A stretch of 64,000 bases of DNA from Nitrosococcus watsonii C-113. GTDB taxonomy: Bacteria > Pseudomonadota > Gammaproteobacteria > Nitrosococcales > Nitrosococcaceae. The notes beneath the pieces were generated by a model. That model saw only the letters and a list, made by a program, of their open reading frames with translations, was not told where the DNA came from and did not search any database. Positions 25,402-34,474 of the stretch are shown here, in pieces (the first letter of the stretch is position 1; each line of letters starts with the position of its first letter). The position numbers and the translations under genes were made by a program. The stretch covers positions 2,634,001 through 2,698,000 of the forward strand of contig NC_014315.1 of NCBI RefSeq assembly GCF_000143085.1. The letters are read 5' to 3'.

Positions 25402-26061
25402 TAAATAAGTTTATCCTCGATTAAGTTGTCACATGTGGCTGTTTTAGGTGCCGGAGAGTGTAATGTGATGCGTAATCCGTTCCCACTACGCCTTATCACT
25501 TCAACTACCTTCGCAGTCTGCTGGCTATCAATCTCCGCCCCATGAATTCTACCCTCTTTGCCCCGGAGATCTTCAACGCCCAACACTTTCGTCAACGTAC
25601 CTAACGACGGACCTCTGTGGCCGCACTGGAGATTCATGGCCTGCGCCCAGGGAATTGCAGCTTTCTGACTACAAAATACACCTTTGATAGACGGCATGTT
25701 TAGATGGTATCGCACAACATGATCAAGCAGGATGGGCCAGTCAAAACTGGCGTTGTGAATGACGATGAGTTGATCTTTCAGGTAGTCGGCAATCTGGTGC
25801 CGCCGGGAATCAAACGATTCAAACCTGGCAGCCTGTATGTTAGTAATACCGTGTATTGATTGCGCTTCTTCTGAAATGCGTCTTTAGCAGTCGCGTTTCA
25901 AACTCTACGGATTCTGAAATCTCCCGATTTTTAACCACTGTTAGCCCTAAAATGACGATATCAGGCAGGCCGTTTTCCTCAGGGAGTCCGGTGGTTTCCA
26001 TATCGAGGACGATGTAATCGTCTGGGAGTTGGGTGAATATCCACAGCAGTTCGTTATACAT
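25401..26061 (-). pseudogene. DnaQ-like DEDDh 3'-5' exonuclease with one frameshift
   Basis: ATG 26061 has GAGGG eight bases upstream. The first frame gives Exo I (DDYIVLDMETTGLPEENG, with D and E) and runs to KTHF. From about 25880 a second frame carries RISEEAQSIHGITN, Exo II (LIVIHNASFDWPILLDH) and Exo III (GRIHGAEIDSQQTAKVVEVI, with H and D), ending at TAA 25401. All four catalytic acidic residues and the histidine are present, so only one indel near 25875-25885 breaks the gene. It overlaps the start of the 1253-residue gene by one base. A sequencing error cannot be excluded. Confidence 0.8.
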
Positions 26062-26762
26062 TGCCATTACCCTCTGCCACTGCCATCCAGGGATTCAACG
26101 CGAACGATCATCCCCTGGTCATAGAGTGGTAGCGCAGATAATGCCAGTGAATGGCATCCGAAAGCGCCTTGGGACGCATCACCCCATAACACTCCCCTTT
26201 CGCTCTCACGCTGCGATAGTGAACGCCGTAACTTTTGGCATGTCGTAACGCATAACCAAGCTTCTAGGCTTCACCGTAGTCATCGGGATGGTAAATAGCA
26301 TGTCCGTCCAGGTGCCGCACGTCGGAGTTCTCCATGGATGGTGAACGACCCCCCAGCGAGAGTGCGAAGTAAAACTTTGCTGCGAGCGCGAGGGCCAGGT
26401 TACTTGCATTTTGCCATGAATTGGCGCTATAGCTTTCCCGTTGCCGCAAGCGCGACCTATCCTCGGGAGGAGGAGAAGTGGCGCGCGTGGAGGGTGATAC
26501 CAAACTGAGGGCCTTGCGCGCTAAGTCGTGGCCAGCCCGAGGCGCCCATTGAAGCGCGAATTCTCCAGGCTGATAAGATTTTGTAGGAACAAAATTGAAA
26601 TGAGTCATGGCGAAACTCCAAATGCAAGATGACAGGTCCCAGTTGTGCGCAGATAACGCGCATTTCCTAACTGGTCTTGTCGATTCTGGATTCTCGTAGG
26701 AATCGTGCCCGATGGAAGAATGATTCGGCGATGGCCACCGCCTCATTGGTGGCGCAGTAATA

Positions 26763-27624
26763 TAGTCATTCTAAATAACTTTGTGACATATAGGCTTTTC
26801 GATATTTTTACCGGAGAATTGCCTTCGTTTTTTGAGAAGGGCGAAGGAGTGCTCAATGGGATTAAAACCAGGGGAGTAAGAGGTGGCCTGCCTTCTCAAG
26901 GATATTGCGTATCTCTGATTGTTTGTGGAACCGCGCATTATCCATCACGATCACACTGGGCTTTTTCAGCTCTTTAAGCAAAAAACCCTTAATCCATGTA
27001 TTGACCCAAGCCGTGTTGCACGAGCCGTTAAAAACAACAGGCGCGAGCCATTCATCCCGGCGCTGGGCCCTCATCAGATTAACATCTTTTCGGTTACTGC
27101 CCGATACATCGCCCTATACTTTTGCCCACGCGGCGTCCAGCTATGCGGGCAATAGGCGTATTTCTCAAACCCGCTCTCATCAAAGTAAACGATGTTTTCT
27201 TGGCCGTGGCTTTTAAAAAAGCCGCGCAAGCGGGCAAGCTACGCAGCCCTTTGCCTCTTACTTCTCTGGGAATAGCTACGCGCTTTTTTTTACCATGCTC
27301 ATGGAACGAAGTGCGTACCAGATGGCGCTCGTGTGGATCCCAAAATGAACGGCTCGTTCACAAAGCTTTGCATCCGGGTGAGCTTGCACGTGGCGTTTCA
27401 AGGCAGACTTGTCCAGCTTGCGTTGAGGCGAACCCCGTGAACCTTCGGGCGAAGATCTTCGCTCCTGCGCCAACGGTAAATCGTATTGCAGGATAGGTTA
27501 AACAAGCCGTGCGCCTCTCTCTAGCTGCCGCCTTCTTCGATGAAGGTCACAACACGATGACGAAGGTCTAAGAAATACGTCATCTCAAAACTATAACATG
27601 ATCGATTCTTAATTCAAATGACTA
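26763..27624 (-). mobile_element. IS630-family insertion sequence in the RES gene
   Basis: The 862-bp element has inverted ends TAGTCATT and AATGACTA and is flanked by TA dinucleotides (26761-26762 and 27625-27626), the target duplication of IS630/Tc1-type elements. It lies inside the RES toxin gene, whose two halves match across the joint. Confidence 0.8.
26790..27583 (-). pseudogene. IS630 transposase, broken
   Basis: ATG 27583 begins MTYFLDLRHRVVTFIEEGGS and meets a TAG, then continues in other frames with RKLDKSALKRHVQAHPDAKL (helix-turn-helix region). Towards the 3' end it shows the DDE part with WINTWIKGF-like sequence and KPSVIVMDNARFHKQSEIRN (second catalytic D), then AGHLLLPW. At least one nonsense codon and two frameshifts are present. 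Confidence 0.75.
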
Positions 27625-27853
27625 TAGATGCCGAAATCCCGGTTGAAGCGACCGTCTCGACCATCCACCGGCGGGTGGGTGAAGGCCGCCATGATCCAGG
27701 ACGCACCATCGCCATAGACACGCTCTTCCAGCGGCACCAGGCGAATATCGCCGACTTTATCTCGCAACCTGGAGTTGGTCAAAAACTCCACGGCATAGAG
27801 CACGTCCCAATCCTATGGATTGGAGACGCGCTCGAGCAGGCTGATCTGGGGAT

Positions 27854-27897
27854 AGCGTGACAGAATGAGCCGATAGACCGGTTCATTCTGTCACGCT
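27854..27897. repeat. 15-bp perfect inverted repeat at the RES gene 5' end
   Basis: AGCGTGACAGAATGA (27854-27868) and TCATTCTGTCACGCT (27883-27897) are exact inverted arms with a 14-bp spacer. The repeat marks the joint where RES sequence changes to unrelated sequence. Confidence 0.75.
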
Positions 27898-27959
27898 GCT
27901 GGGCAAGGTATCGATAGCGATCACCGCCTCAGGCGACCCCTTGGTGCCACTGGTATCGA

Positions 27960-28068
27960 TGCGAATCACTTCCACGACATCCAGGACCAGGAAACCGATC
28001 TCGCTTTCCTCAACGCCCTGCCCCTCGGTCATCTGCGGCAAAATGCCCGACGATCAAGCCTTCGCTAA
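27960..28068 (-). pseudogene. Fragment of an MFS transporter gene
   Basis: The minus strand includes LPQMTEGQGVEESEIGFLV, nearly the same as the N-terminal loop of the intact MFS gene at 33258 (LPQMTEGLGIEESEVGFLV), with about 50 bp of close nucleotide identity in the opposite orientation. The remainder (DVVEVIRIDTSGTKG and on) is not recognised. Confidence 0.65.
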
Positions 28069-28105
28069 TAGACCGCCGCTGCGCATGCTATGGTCGGTTG
28101 AGTCG

Positions 28106-29554
28106 CTAGCGTTCCACGCCCTTGGCAATTCGATCCCCCAAATTCTTGTCGATCTTGCGCCAGTATGCGAGGGCCCGCTCGAGCACTGGTGCGGAAACGC
28201 CGGCCTTGAGGTGGCCGACTACATTACCCACCAATCGGTCGCGCGCAGCGTCATCCAGCACGTCGCGAACCAGGGTCCCCGCTTGGCCGAAGTCATCGTC
28301 ATCGCGTCGCAACGTATAGGCCTTACGCACCATATCGCCGTCGGCATGCCACAGGCCCGCCTCATCGGTTCGTGTAGGGTCAGCCTTCGGGCCGCCGTAT
28401 GAGTTGGGTGCATACACGGGGTCGGCAACATTCTGGGTCCGCATGGCCCCGTCCTTGCTGTAACTGTGAACGGGCGCCTGCGGGCGGTTGACCGGGATCT
28501 GTTTGTAATTGACTCCGAGCCGGGTACGGTGCGCGTCGGAGTAGGAGAAGCCCCGTGCCAGCAGCATCTTGTCCGGACTCAAGCCAATTCCCGGTACCAT
28601 GTTACTCGGCTCGAACGCAGCCTGTTCGATCTCGGTGTGAAAGTCGGTTGGATTGCGATTCAAGGTCAGCTTGCCGACATCGATCAGCGGATAATCCTTG
28701 TGTGGCCAGACCTTGGTCAGGTCGAATGGATTGAGACGATAGGTTTTGGCGTCCTCGAACGGCATGATCTGAATCTTCAGGGTCCAGCTCGGAAAATCGC
28801 CTCTCTTGATCGACTCGAACAAATCCCGCCGGTGGTAATCGGCATCGACGCCGGCCAGTCGATCGGCCTCGGCCTGAGTCAGGCACTCGATTCCCTGGTC
28901 GGTCTTGAAGTGGTATTTGACCCAGAACTTCTCGCCTTTGGCGTTGACCCACATGTAGGTATGACTGGAGAAGCCGTCCATGTGCCGCCAGGTTTTCGGG
29001 ATGCCGCGATCGCCCATCAACCAGGCGACCTGATGCGCGGATTCCGGTGACAGCGACCAGAAATCCCACTGCATATCATGGTCCCGGAGACCGCTGTCGG
29101 CCCGGCGCTTCTGTGACCGGATGAAATGCTGGAACTTCATTGGATCGCGAATGAAAAAGATCGGCGTATTGTTGCCGACCATGTCGTAGTTTCCGTCAAT
29201 CGTGTAGAACTTGACCGAGAATCCACGTGGATCGCGCCAGGTATCGGGACTGCCACTTTCCCCGGCAACCGTGGAAAAGCGAATCAGAGTATCGGTCTGC
29301 GTGCCGGGCTGAAATACTGCGGCCTTGGTATACGCACTGATGTCGCTGGTGACTTCGAAGTGACCAAAAGCGCCGCCGCCCTTGGCATGGGGCTGGCGCT
29401 CGGGGATGCGTTCGCGGTTGAACATTGCCATCTGCTCGAGCAAATAGTGATCGTGCAATACGATCGGGCCATCCGCACCAATCGTCAGTGAGTGTTCATT
29501 ACTCGCAACCGGTATACCAGCATCAGTGGTCGTGGGCTTGGTTTGGTCAGTCAT
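28106..29554 (-). CDS. katA: Haem catalase, small-subunit clade
   Basis: ATG 29554 has AGGAGT upstream and gives 482 residues, the usual size of small-subunit (clade 3) catalases; upstream in-frame codons are rejected. The enzyme splits hydrogen peroxide into water and oxygen. Visible motifs are the catalytic histidine region [20 protein letters not shown], the distal-pocket asparagine in [15 protein letters not shown], and the proximal haem-tyrosine signature [19 protein letters not shown]-binding-type residues follow in [17 protein letters not shown]. It stands alone among decayed genes but looks fully functional. The 235 bp upstream probably hold its promoter; no OxyR-like site was recognised. 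Confidence 0.97.
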   Translation of the reverse strand: MTDQTKPTTTDAGIPVASNEHSLTIGADGPIVLHDHYLLEQMAMFNRERIPERQPHAKGGGAFGHFEVTSDISAYTKAAVFQPGTQTDTLIRFSTVAGESGSPDTWRDPRGFSVKFYTIDGNYDMVGNNTPIFFIRDPMKFQHFIRSQKRRADSGLRDHDMQWDFWSLSPESAHQVAWLMGDRGIPKTWRHMDGFSSHTYMWVNAKGEKFWVKYHFKTDQGIECLTQAEADRLAGVDADYHRRDLFESIKRGDFPSWTLKIQIMPFEDAKTYRLNPFDLTKVWPHKDYPLIDVGKLTLNRNPTDFHTEIEQAAFEPSNMVPGIGLSPDKMLLARGFSYSDAHRTRLGVNYKQIPVNRPQAPVHSYSKDGAMRTQNVADPVYAPNSYGGPKADPTRTDEAGLWHADGDMVRKAYTLRRDDDDFGQAGTLVRDVLDDAARDRLVGNVVGHLKAGVSAPVLERALAYWRKIDKNLGDRIAKGVER

Positions 29555-29791
29555 TTTTTTGACTCCTGGGAAAGTTGATGTGCAGGAACAGACCATGTCC
29601 CGCAAAGAGGTGTACGAGTGCGTGTCTCTGGTAGAGTTGTGGTGTGAGAGATTTCACCTGCTTCATTTTGTGGAGCAGCCTGCTCTAGCCAGTGTCCACG
29701 CGAGATATTTTCCGGTCTCGCCTCTGCCGAGTACAAGGCTGTCGTAGCGTTCGGTGGTGGACACAATAGTTTCGCCGCCAGGTCGAACCGG

Positions 29792-30170
29792 TCACTGCCT
29801 TGCCGGCGTCAGTCGCAGCAGGTCGGCATTATCACCATCGGTGAGTAGGAGCACGGCGCCGTCGGGCGCATGGATGACATCGCGGATGCGCCGCTGCATG
29901 TCGATGCGCTCTACTGCAGTCACCTTACCGTCATCCAGGCACCCGGGCTTTCCGGTGATCAACAGCCGACTATCCGGCAGAAAGACCATGCCCCAAGGAT
30001 TGTCGAGTTGGGCGAGGCACTGCACATTCACGGGACCGTGATTGTGTCGACACTGTTTGTGCAAGCTGGCTTTGCTGCGCCGGTTGTGCATGCGCTGCAA
30101 CGCCCCCTACAAGAACAGCCGCAACGCCAGCCGCACATGGAATACCATTATGAATATACAGACGCGATAC
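29792..30170 (-). pseudogene. PQQ-dependent sugar dehydrogenase, internally deleted
   Basis: The minus strand holds a signal-peptide-like start (CAAGVAAVLVGGVAAHAQ) in one frame and LDNPWGMVFLPDSRLLITGK in another, the N-terminus of soluble glucose/sorbosone dehydrogenases. It then jumps directly to the C-terminal RRIRDVIHAPDGAVLLLTDG and ADLLRLTPA. The propeller core of some 280 residues is missing. Confidence 0.72.
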
Positions 30171-30282
30171 CTCAACGACAGAGCCGATCATGCTGTCACA
30201 GTGTAAGTGCAAAGTAAAACCCTAAACCTCTTCCAATACGAGATGATACTGAAGTAGCCTGATCTCTGGCCATGATGGAAGG

Positions 30283-30558
30283 ATGAGTGCCATCATGAAT
30301 GACGACGACATCACTACACTTCTACAGGCCCCCTCCTTTCTGGACGGCCCCCGTGTCATCGAGTTTTTCCTCCAGACACAAACTGAGCACTACGACTTCA
30401 TACGCCGGACGCTGATACGGTTCGCCTACCACAGCTTGCCCAAGCCCGATAAGGGACTGTTGGTTAAGTTGGTTGAGTTGCACGGCACCTTATCAGGGCT
30501 CGCCACAAAAAATCTCTGTGAACGCGCATGGCTGGTATTTGAACAAATCGTCCTATGA
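30283..30558 (+). CDS. Short protein resembling an integrase/transposase N-terminus
   Basis: ATG 30283 has GGAAGG upstream and gives 91 residues. The stretch FIRRTLIRFAYHSLPKPDKG, LLVKLVELHGTLSGL resembles the N-terminal DNA-binding part of some integrase-type (rve) transposases. The expected catalytic domain does not follow; the frame ends after FEQIVL, next to an IS256 fragment. Probably a truncated transposase; the family call is weak. Confidence 0.4.
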   Translation: MSAIMNDDDITTLLQAPSFLDGPRVIEFFLQTQTEHYDFIRRTLIRFAYHSLPKPDKGLLVKLVELHGTLSGLATKNLCERAWLVFEQIVL

Positions 30559-30599
30559 ACGTCTGGCCACTATCTCAGTGCCACACCTCTACAATCTGA

Positions 30600-30900
30600 G
30601 ATGCTCCGGCGCCTATTAGGAGAATACAAGCACCAGTTCGATAAAATACGCCCCAGGGCGTCCTCCATCGGCGAGCGGTGCCAGCCGCAGGCACGAGACC
30701 TCATTGGGAAATAACCGGGCTACATGCATGCGCCGACGGATCTCCTGATTCAAACGCTCGACCAGATTGGTCGTCCGCATCCGGCGTCGATGGCTTGTGG
30801 GCAAACTGAACGCCGTAAAGTCCTGCAGCAGGGCCTCCTCGGCCCAAGCGGCCAGCAGGCTGTTGATTTTTACCCGGCTTCGAACGCCGTGGTCGTTTGA
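30600..30900 (-). pseudogene. IS256-family transposase, C-terminal fragment
   Basis: The minus strand reads TAFSLPTSHRRRMRTTNLVE and RLNQEIRRRMHVARLFPNE across a frameshift near 30800. The RRRMRTTNxxERLNxEIRRR pattern is the C-terminal signature of IS256 (Mutator-like) transposases. Nothing of the DDE core remains. Confidence 0.8.
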
Positions 30901-31051
30901 AGCCGGAGTTCTCGACTAAAATTAATAGTTTACGACTAATCTCTGTCTATATAGGTGGCATTCGCGGGGATTCCCCGCCATCAGAGCAGACTAACCCTGT
31001 AACGCCCTCATCCGTGCCAGGCTCTTGCAGATCATCGTCAGCATAAATACG

Positions 31052-31390
31052 CTATTCACTTTCGATATACCGCACACTTTCATTCGCCTGATCAACCCAA
31101 TCGCCGTCTATTTTTGACTCGTGGATCTCGTCATTACGCTTCTCCACGTGGAAATTAGCTTCGCTAATGCGACCACGACTCGTTGGGGACTCGCCGTCAT
31201 CATCCTTGCGGCGGTAGCTTTTTTGCGATGCCCAAGCTTGAATCAAGGTGTCGTCTAAGCTGAAGTGTTCGTCGGACGGCAGCTTTTGCTTCCTGGCTAG
31301 GCTGACCAATTCTTCGAACAGTTCGGTAATGACATCGTTTTTCAGCAGGCGATGCTGATTGATGGTGGAATGGCTCCAGACTGCCATCAA
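31052..31390 (-). pseudogene. IS5-family transposase fragment
   Basis: The frame gives STINQHRLLKNDVITELFEE, then SDEHFSLDDTLIQAWASQKS, which matches the LSxEHFSVDGTLIxAWAS block with the first catalytic aspartate in one IS5/IS4-like group, then SRGRISEANFHVEKRNDEIH. Both ends of the transposase are missing. Confidence 0.75.
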
Positions 31391-31831
31391 TCGTTAGGCC
31401 GACAAACCATCGACATTATCGATATTAAAGATTGTAGTTGATCTATTCAACTAACTGCCGCTCACTGCGGATGCTGTAAAGCACTTAGAGCAATTGCGCC
31501 CCGGTAAGCCGTTCTGGCGGGATGGATTCTCGACCAGTGTCACAATAAATACGGCGGAACAGCCGGTTCAGGTTTTTCATCGCCTCATCATCGCTAGTGG
31601 TACAACTGCGTCCGATGATTGCCTGTGTGCGAGCTTAGGAAAGCCCGCGACAGAATATCCACAAGCAACGATCTCTATGCAGCCCAACGCATAGACCAGA
31701 GTTGATAAATTTCCCCTAGTGTGTGATATATAAATATATTAGGCTAAACTCCACCGTTGGCGAAAGCCTGGTTTAATGCGGCTCATGACGCGAAAGCCGG
31801 AATTGATGTCAAAACGGAAGAATTACCATGA
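31391..31831. other. Gene-free stretch
   Basis: No supported gene, RNA or complete element is visible. It probably consists of small remnants of the flanking insertion sequences. Confidence 0.5.
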
Positions 31832-32068
31832 TTCGATGTAGATGGACGCACAGCTCTTATCACTGGCGGCACTCGTGGGATAGGCGCTGCAATCGCGGAC
31901 CTGTTTACTGAGGCAGGCGCGAACGTGGTGGTGGCCACCCGCGACGCCGGCATGAAGAAATTCATGCAGGAACCGCGCATGGAGGCTACCGGCGCCATGC
32001 CGTTCGACGGCAAGCCCATGATCTTCGGCGGCTTCGTGCCGGTGGTCGACCTGCCCACGAAGTCATGA
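31832..32068 (+). pseudogene. SDR oxidoreductase N-terminus fused in frame to DUF1428 C-terminus
   Basis: One frame without a start codon reads FDVDGRTALITGGTRGIGAA and DLFTEAGANVVVATRDAG, the NAD-binding Rossmann start of a short-chain dehydrogenase. It then passes in frame into MKKFMQEPRMEATGAMPFDG and KPMIFGGFVPVVDLPTKS, the end of a DUF1428 protein. A TGA precedes it directly. It is a deletion junction between two genes. Confidence 0.72.
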
Positions 32069-32280
32069 TCCACAAACTGCCCCTGACATCTTTTCCCCAC
32101 CCCGAAGTGATGATCGGCAATGCCGCCGAGCGGTTTGATGCGGAAGGGAACCTGACAGACGAGAAGACTAGGGAGTCTATCCGCGAGTTACTCCAGGAGT
32201 TAGGGCTTGGACAGCCCGAATTCAAACGCCTCAAGCCGAAGCGCAACCCTAGCACAAGTAAGAGATTCAAATCACTATGA
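32065..32280 (+). pseudogene. NAD(P)H-dependent FMN reductase, C-terminal fragment
   Basis: An ORF of 71 residues whose start fits HPEVMIGNAAERFDAEGNL, then LTDEKTRESIRELLQEL, the C-terminal end of NADPH-dependent FMN/quinone reductases. The flavodoxin-like core is missing and the last 25 residues are not recognised. Confidence 0.65.
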
Positions 32281-32331
32281 AACTATTGCCGCATCCGGGC
32301 TAAACCACCCAAAAGGAAAAATCATGGCTCG

Positions 32332-33175
32332 AAGCAGGCGCGCCCGCGGGCGCTTACACCAACCTTTTTATTTCCCATGATTAAGTGTCGCTTGATCGAG
32401 GACCCCCGCATCAAAGGTGTGGCGTTGACCGGCAGCTTGGGAGCTGGCAAGGCCGCGGCCGGACAAGCCGGAAAAAGTCTCAAAAATCCACTATGGAGCT
32501 GTTAGCGAACGACGCCTTTATCGTGCTTGAAGACGCCGATCTGGACAAAACCGTGGAGTGGGCGGTCTGGGCCAAAATGACGCTTGTCGGTCAGTCCTGC
32601 ATCGCCGCAAAACGTTACATTGTCGTCGAAGAATTGGCTGAGTAGTTTTTGGAAAAATTCAAGGCCGCGCTCTCGGCCCTTACGCCCGGAGACCCGATGG
32701 ACGAGGCTACAACACTCGGGCCAGTCGCCTCGGAAAGGGCGGTGGTTAAATTAGTAAAGCAGGTCGATCAAGCCGTCGCAAGTGGGGCCAAGGTCGTCCT
32801 GGGCGGCAAACGGATCGAGCGACCCGGCGCGTTCATGGAAGCGACGATCCTCACGAACATCAAGCCAGGCAATCTCGCTTACCGGGAGGAATTTTTCGGC
32901 CCGGTCGCGCTGATGTTCCAGGTCAAAGACGAAGACGAGGCCGTGGTACTGGCCAACGACTCGGACTTTGGCCTGAGAGCATCGATCTTTACCCGCGATG
33001 CTGCGCGCGGCCAACGCCTGGCCAGCCGCATCGACACTGGCATGGTATTCATCAATCAACCTATCTGGACGGCGCGGCGGAACTGCCTTTCGGCGGCATA
33101 ATGGCTTCCGGTTATGGCCGCAATCTTTCCTGCATGGGGATTCAGGAATTTGTAAACAAAAAATGGTGCGCGTAG
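32332..33175 (+). pseudogene. Succinate-semialdehyde (aldehyde) dehydrogenase, broken
   Basis: Spread over shifting frames are GAYTNLFISHD, then IKGVALTGSLGAGKAAAGQA, NDAFIVLEDADLDKTVEWAV and GQSCIAAKRYIVVEELAE with the catalytic cysteine. After a TAG at 32643-32645 come FLEKFKAALSALTPGDPMDE, EEFFGPVALMFQVKDEDEAV and, after another frameshift near 33065, LPFGGIMASGYGRN. The start, the N-terminal half and frame integrity are lost. The layout fits the YneI/Sad type. Confidence 0.82.
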
Positions 33176-33257
33176 CATCCATTAATGACCCAGCATAAAA
33201 CGTGGAAGGAATACGCCCCTGCTCCGACAAAGGAAAATAAAACCGACCGCAACAAAC

Positions 33258-34463
33258 GTGTCCACAATTTCCCGATCCAGCGAAAAGCAGACCTTTTCAT
33301 GGTTTGTTCTGGGCCTGATGGCCAGTGTCACCTTTGTGGGTATTCTGTCCGAGCTGGTGCCCTCGGGCATTTTGCCGCAGATGACCGAGGGGCTGGGCAT
33401 TGAGGAAAGCGAGGTCGGCTTTTTAGTCGGTGTGTATGCGCTGGCTTCCGCCTTTGCCGCTATCCCAGTGGTCAGCGCCACCCTGGCGTTCAACCGCAAG
33501 ACGCTCCTGATGGCGCTGCTGATCGGGTTTGCGGTCTCCAATATCGTCGTCGGTGTATCGTCGTCCTACCCGGTCATCGTCGCCTTCCGCATCGTCGGTG
33601 GCATTTGCGCGGGCGTGATGTGGCCGATGATCGCAGCCTACGGTACGCGGCTGGTCCCCGAGCACATGCACGGCAAGGCCATCACGGTCATCATGTCGGG
33701 CAACACCCTGGGCATCAGCATCGGGCTGCCGCTGATGACGACGGTCGGCCTCGCCTTTGGCTGGCGGAGCGTCTTCCTGGTCCTCGGCGCGATCGTCGCA
33801 ATCATCGCCGTGCTATCGCATTTCTATCTGCCGGTGGTGAAAGGTGAGCAGCTCAGCAAGAGCAATTCACCGCTCGCGGTGTTGAAAATGCCGTCGATGC
33901 TGATCGTCTTGTTATTGACCTTTCTATCGGTCGCGGCTCACTACGGTATTTACACCTACATCACTTTGTTGGTGGAGCTAATCAGCTTCGCGGGCGGCAT
34001 CAGCGTGGCGTTGCTAATCTTCGGCATCGGCTCGGTGATTTCGGTAATCGTTTCTGCAAAATACATCGATGCGTATCTTCGTCCCCTGATCGTACTCATG
34101 CTCGCTGTTGGTGCCATTTCCATGGCCATGTTGCTTACGTTCAAAGGGACCCTCGTCATCTCGCACGCCGCATTCTTCCTATGGGGCCTGGCCTTTGGTC
34201 CGCTGGTGACGATGTACCAGACCGCGGTGACCAAGCAGGTTGACGAGGCCAGGGATATTGCGACGTCCGTGCAATCCAGCGTCTTCAATTTGTCCATCAT
34301 GATTGCGACATGGGTCGGCGGACTGCTCCTGAACTGTTTCCCGGCAAGCGGCGTCAAGCTCATCGTCTACCTGTCACTGGTCTGCTTTATCCTGGCGATC
34401 ATCATCGCCTTCCAGTCGAAACGCACCCTGCGGTCTTCCAGAGGGCCGTCCACTAACTTATGA
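33258..34463 (+). CDS. MFS transporter (DHA1-like)
   Basis: GTG 33258 is the first plausible start (401 residues). About twelve membrane segments are visible, beginning WFVLGLMASVTFVGILSELV. The loop between the first two carries PSGILPQMTEGLGIEESEVG, typical of sugar/arabinose-efflux-like and purine-efflux MFS proteins. The signature of helix 4-5 region GRxxA is replaced by FRIVGGICAGVMWPMIAAYG. It overlaps the cytosine deaminase start by 4 bp, so a role in nucleobase or drug transport is inferred. The GC-rich codon use differs from the core genes to the right. Confidence 0.88.
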   Translation: MSTISRSSEKQTFSWFVLGLMASVTFVGILSELVPSGILPQMTEGLGIEESEVGFLVGVYALASAFAAIPVVSATLAFNRKTLLMALLIGFAVSNIVVGVSSSYPVIVAFRIVGGICAGVMWPMIAAYGTRLVPEHMHGKAITVIMSGNTLGISIGLPLMTTVGLAFGWRSVFLVLGAIVAIIAVLSHFYLPVVKGEQLSKSNSPLAVLKMPSMLIVLLLTFLSVAAHYGIYTYITLLVELISFAGGISVALLIFGIGSVISVIVSAKYIDAYLRPLIVLMLAVGAISMAMLLTFKGTLVISHAAFFLWGLAFGPLVTMYQTAVTKQVDEARDIATSVQSSVFNLSIMIATWVGGLLLNCFPASGVKLIVYLSLVCFILAIIIAFQSKRTLRSSRGPSTNL

Positions 34464-34474
34464 AAGAGAGAGCC

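Larger units (their letters stand above)
26108..27895 (-). pseudogene. RES-domain toxin gene, broken by an IS630 element, a second insertion and stops
   Basis: Reading the minus strand from 27895: PVYRLILSRYPQISLLERV, a TAG, then DWDVLYAVEFLTNSRLRDKV, RLVPLEERVYGDGASWIMAA and GRFNRDFGIY, where the IS630 begins (27625). The other side of the IS resumes with YYCATNEAVAIAESFFHRAR, FLRESRIDKTS and another TAG. After about 300 unrelated bases the RES C-terminus follows: RHLDGHAIYHPDDYGEA, TAG, KLGYALRHAKSYGVHYRSVR, AKGECYGVMRPKALSDAIHW. RES proteins are NAD-degrading toxins of RES-Xre modules. No antitoxin gene is visible beside it. Confidence 0.78.

Noticed and set aside
26264-26608. ORF of 114 codons with a good GGAG upstream of ATG 26608
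   Set aside because: Its 3' end is the frame of the RES gene C-terminus and the rest lies in the inserted 300 bp; a separate gene is not supported, though the insertion could encode a short peptide.
30969-30983. Palindrome GCGGGGATTCCCCGC
   Set aside because: A short hairpin near the IS256/IS5 fragments, most likely part of an old insertion-sequence end.
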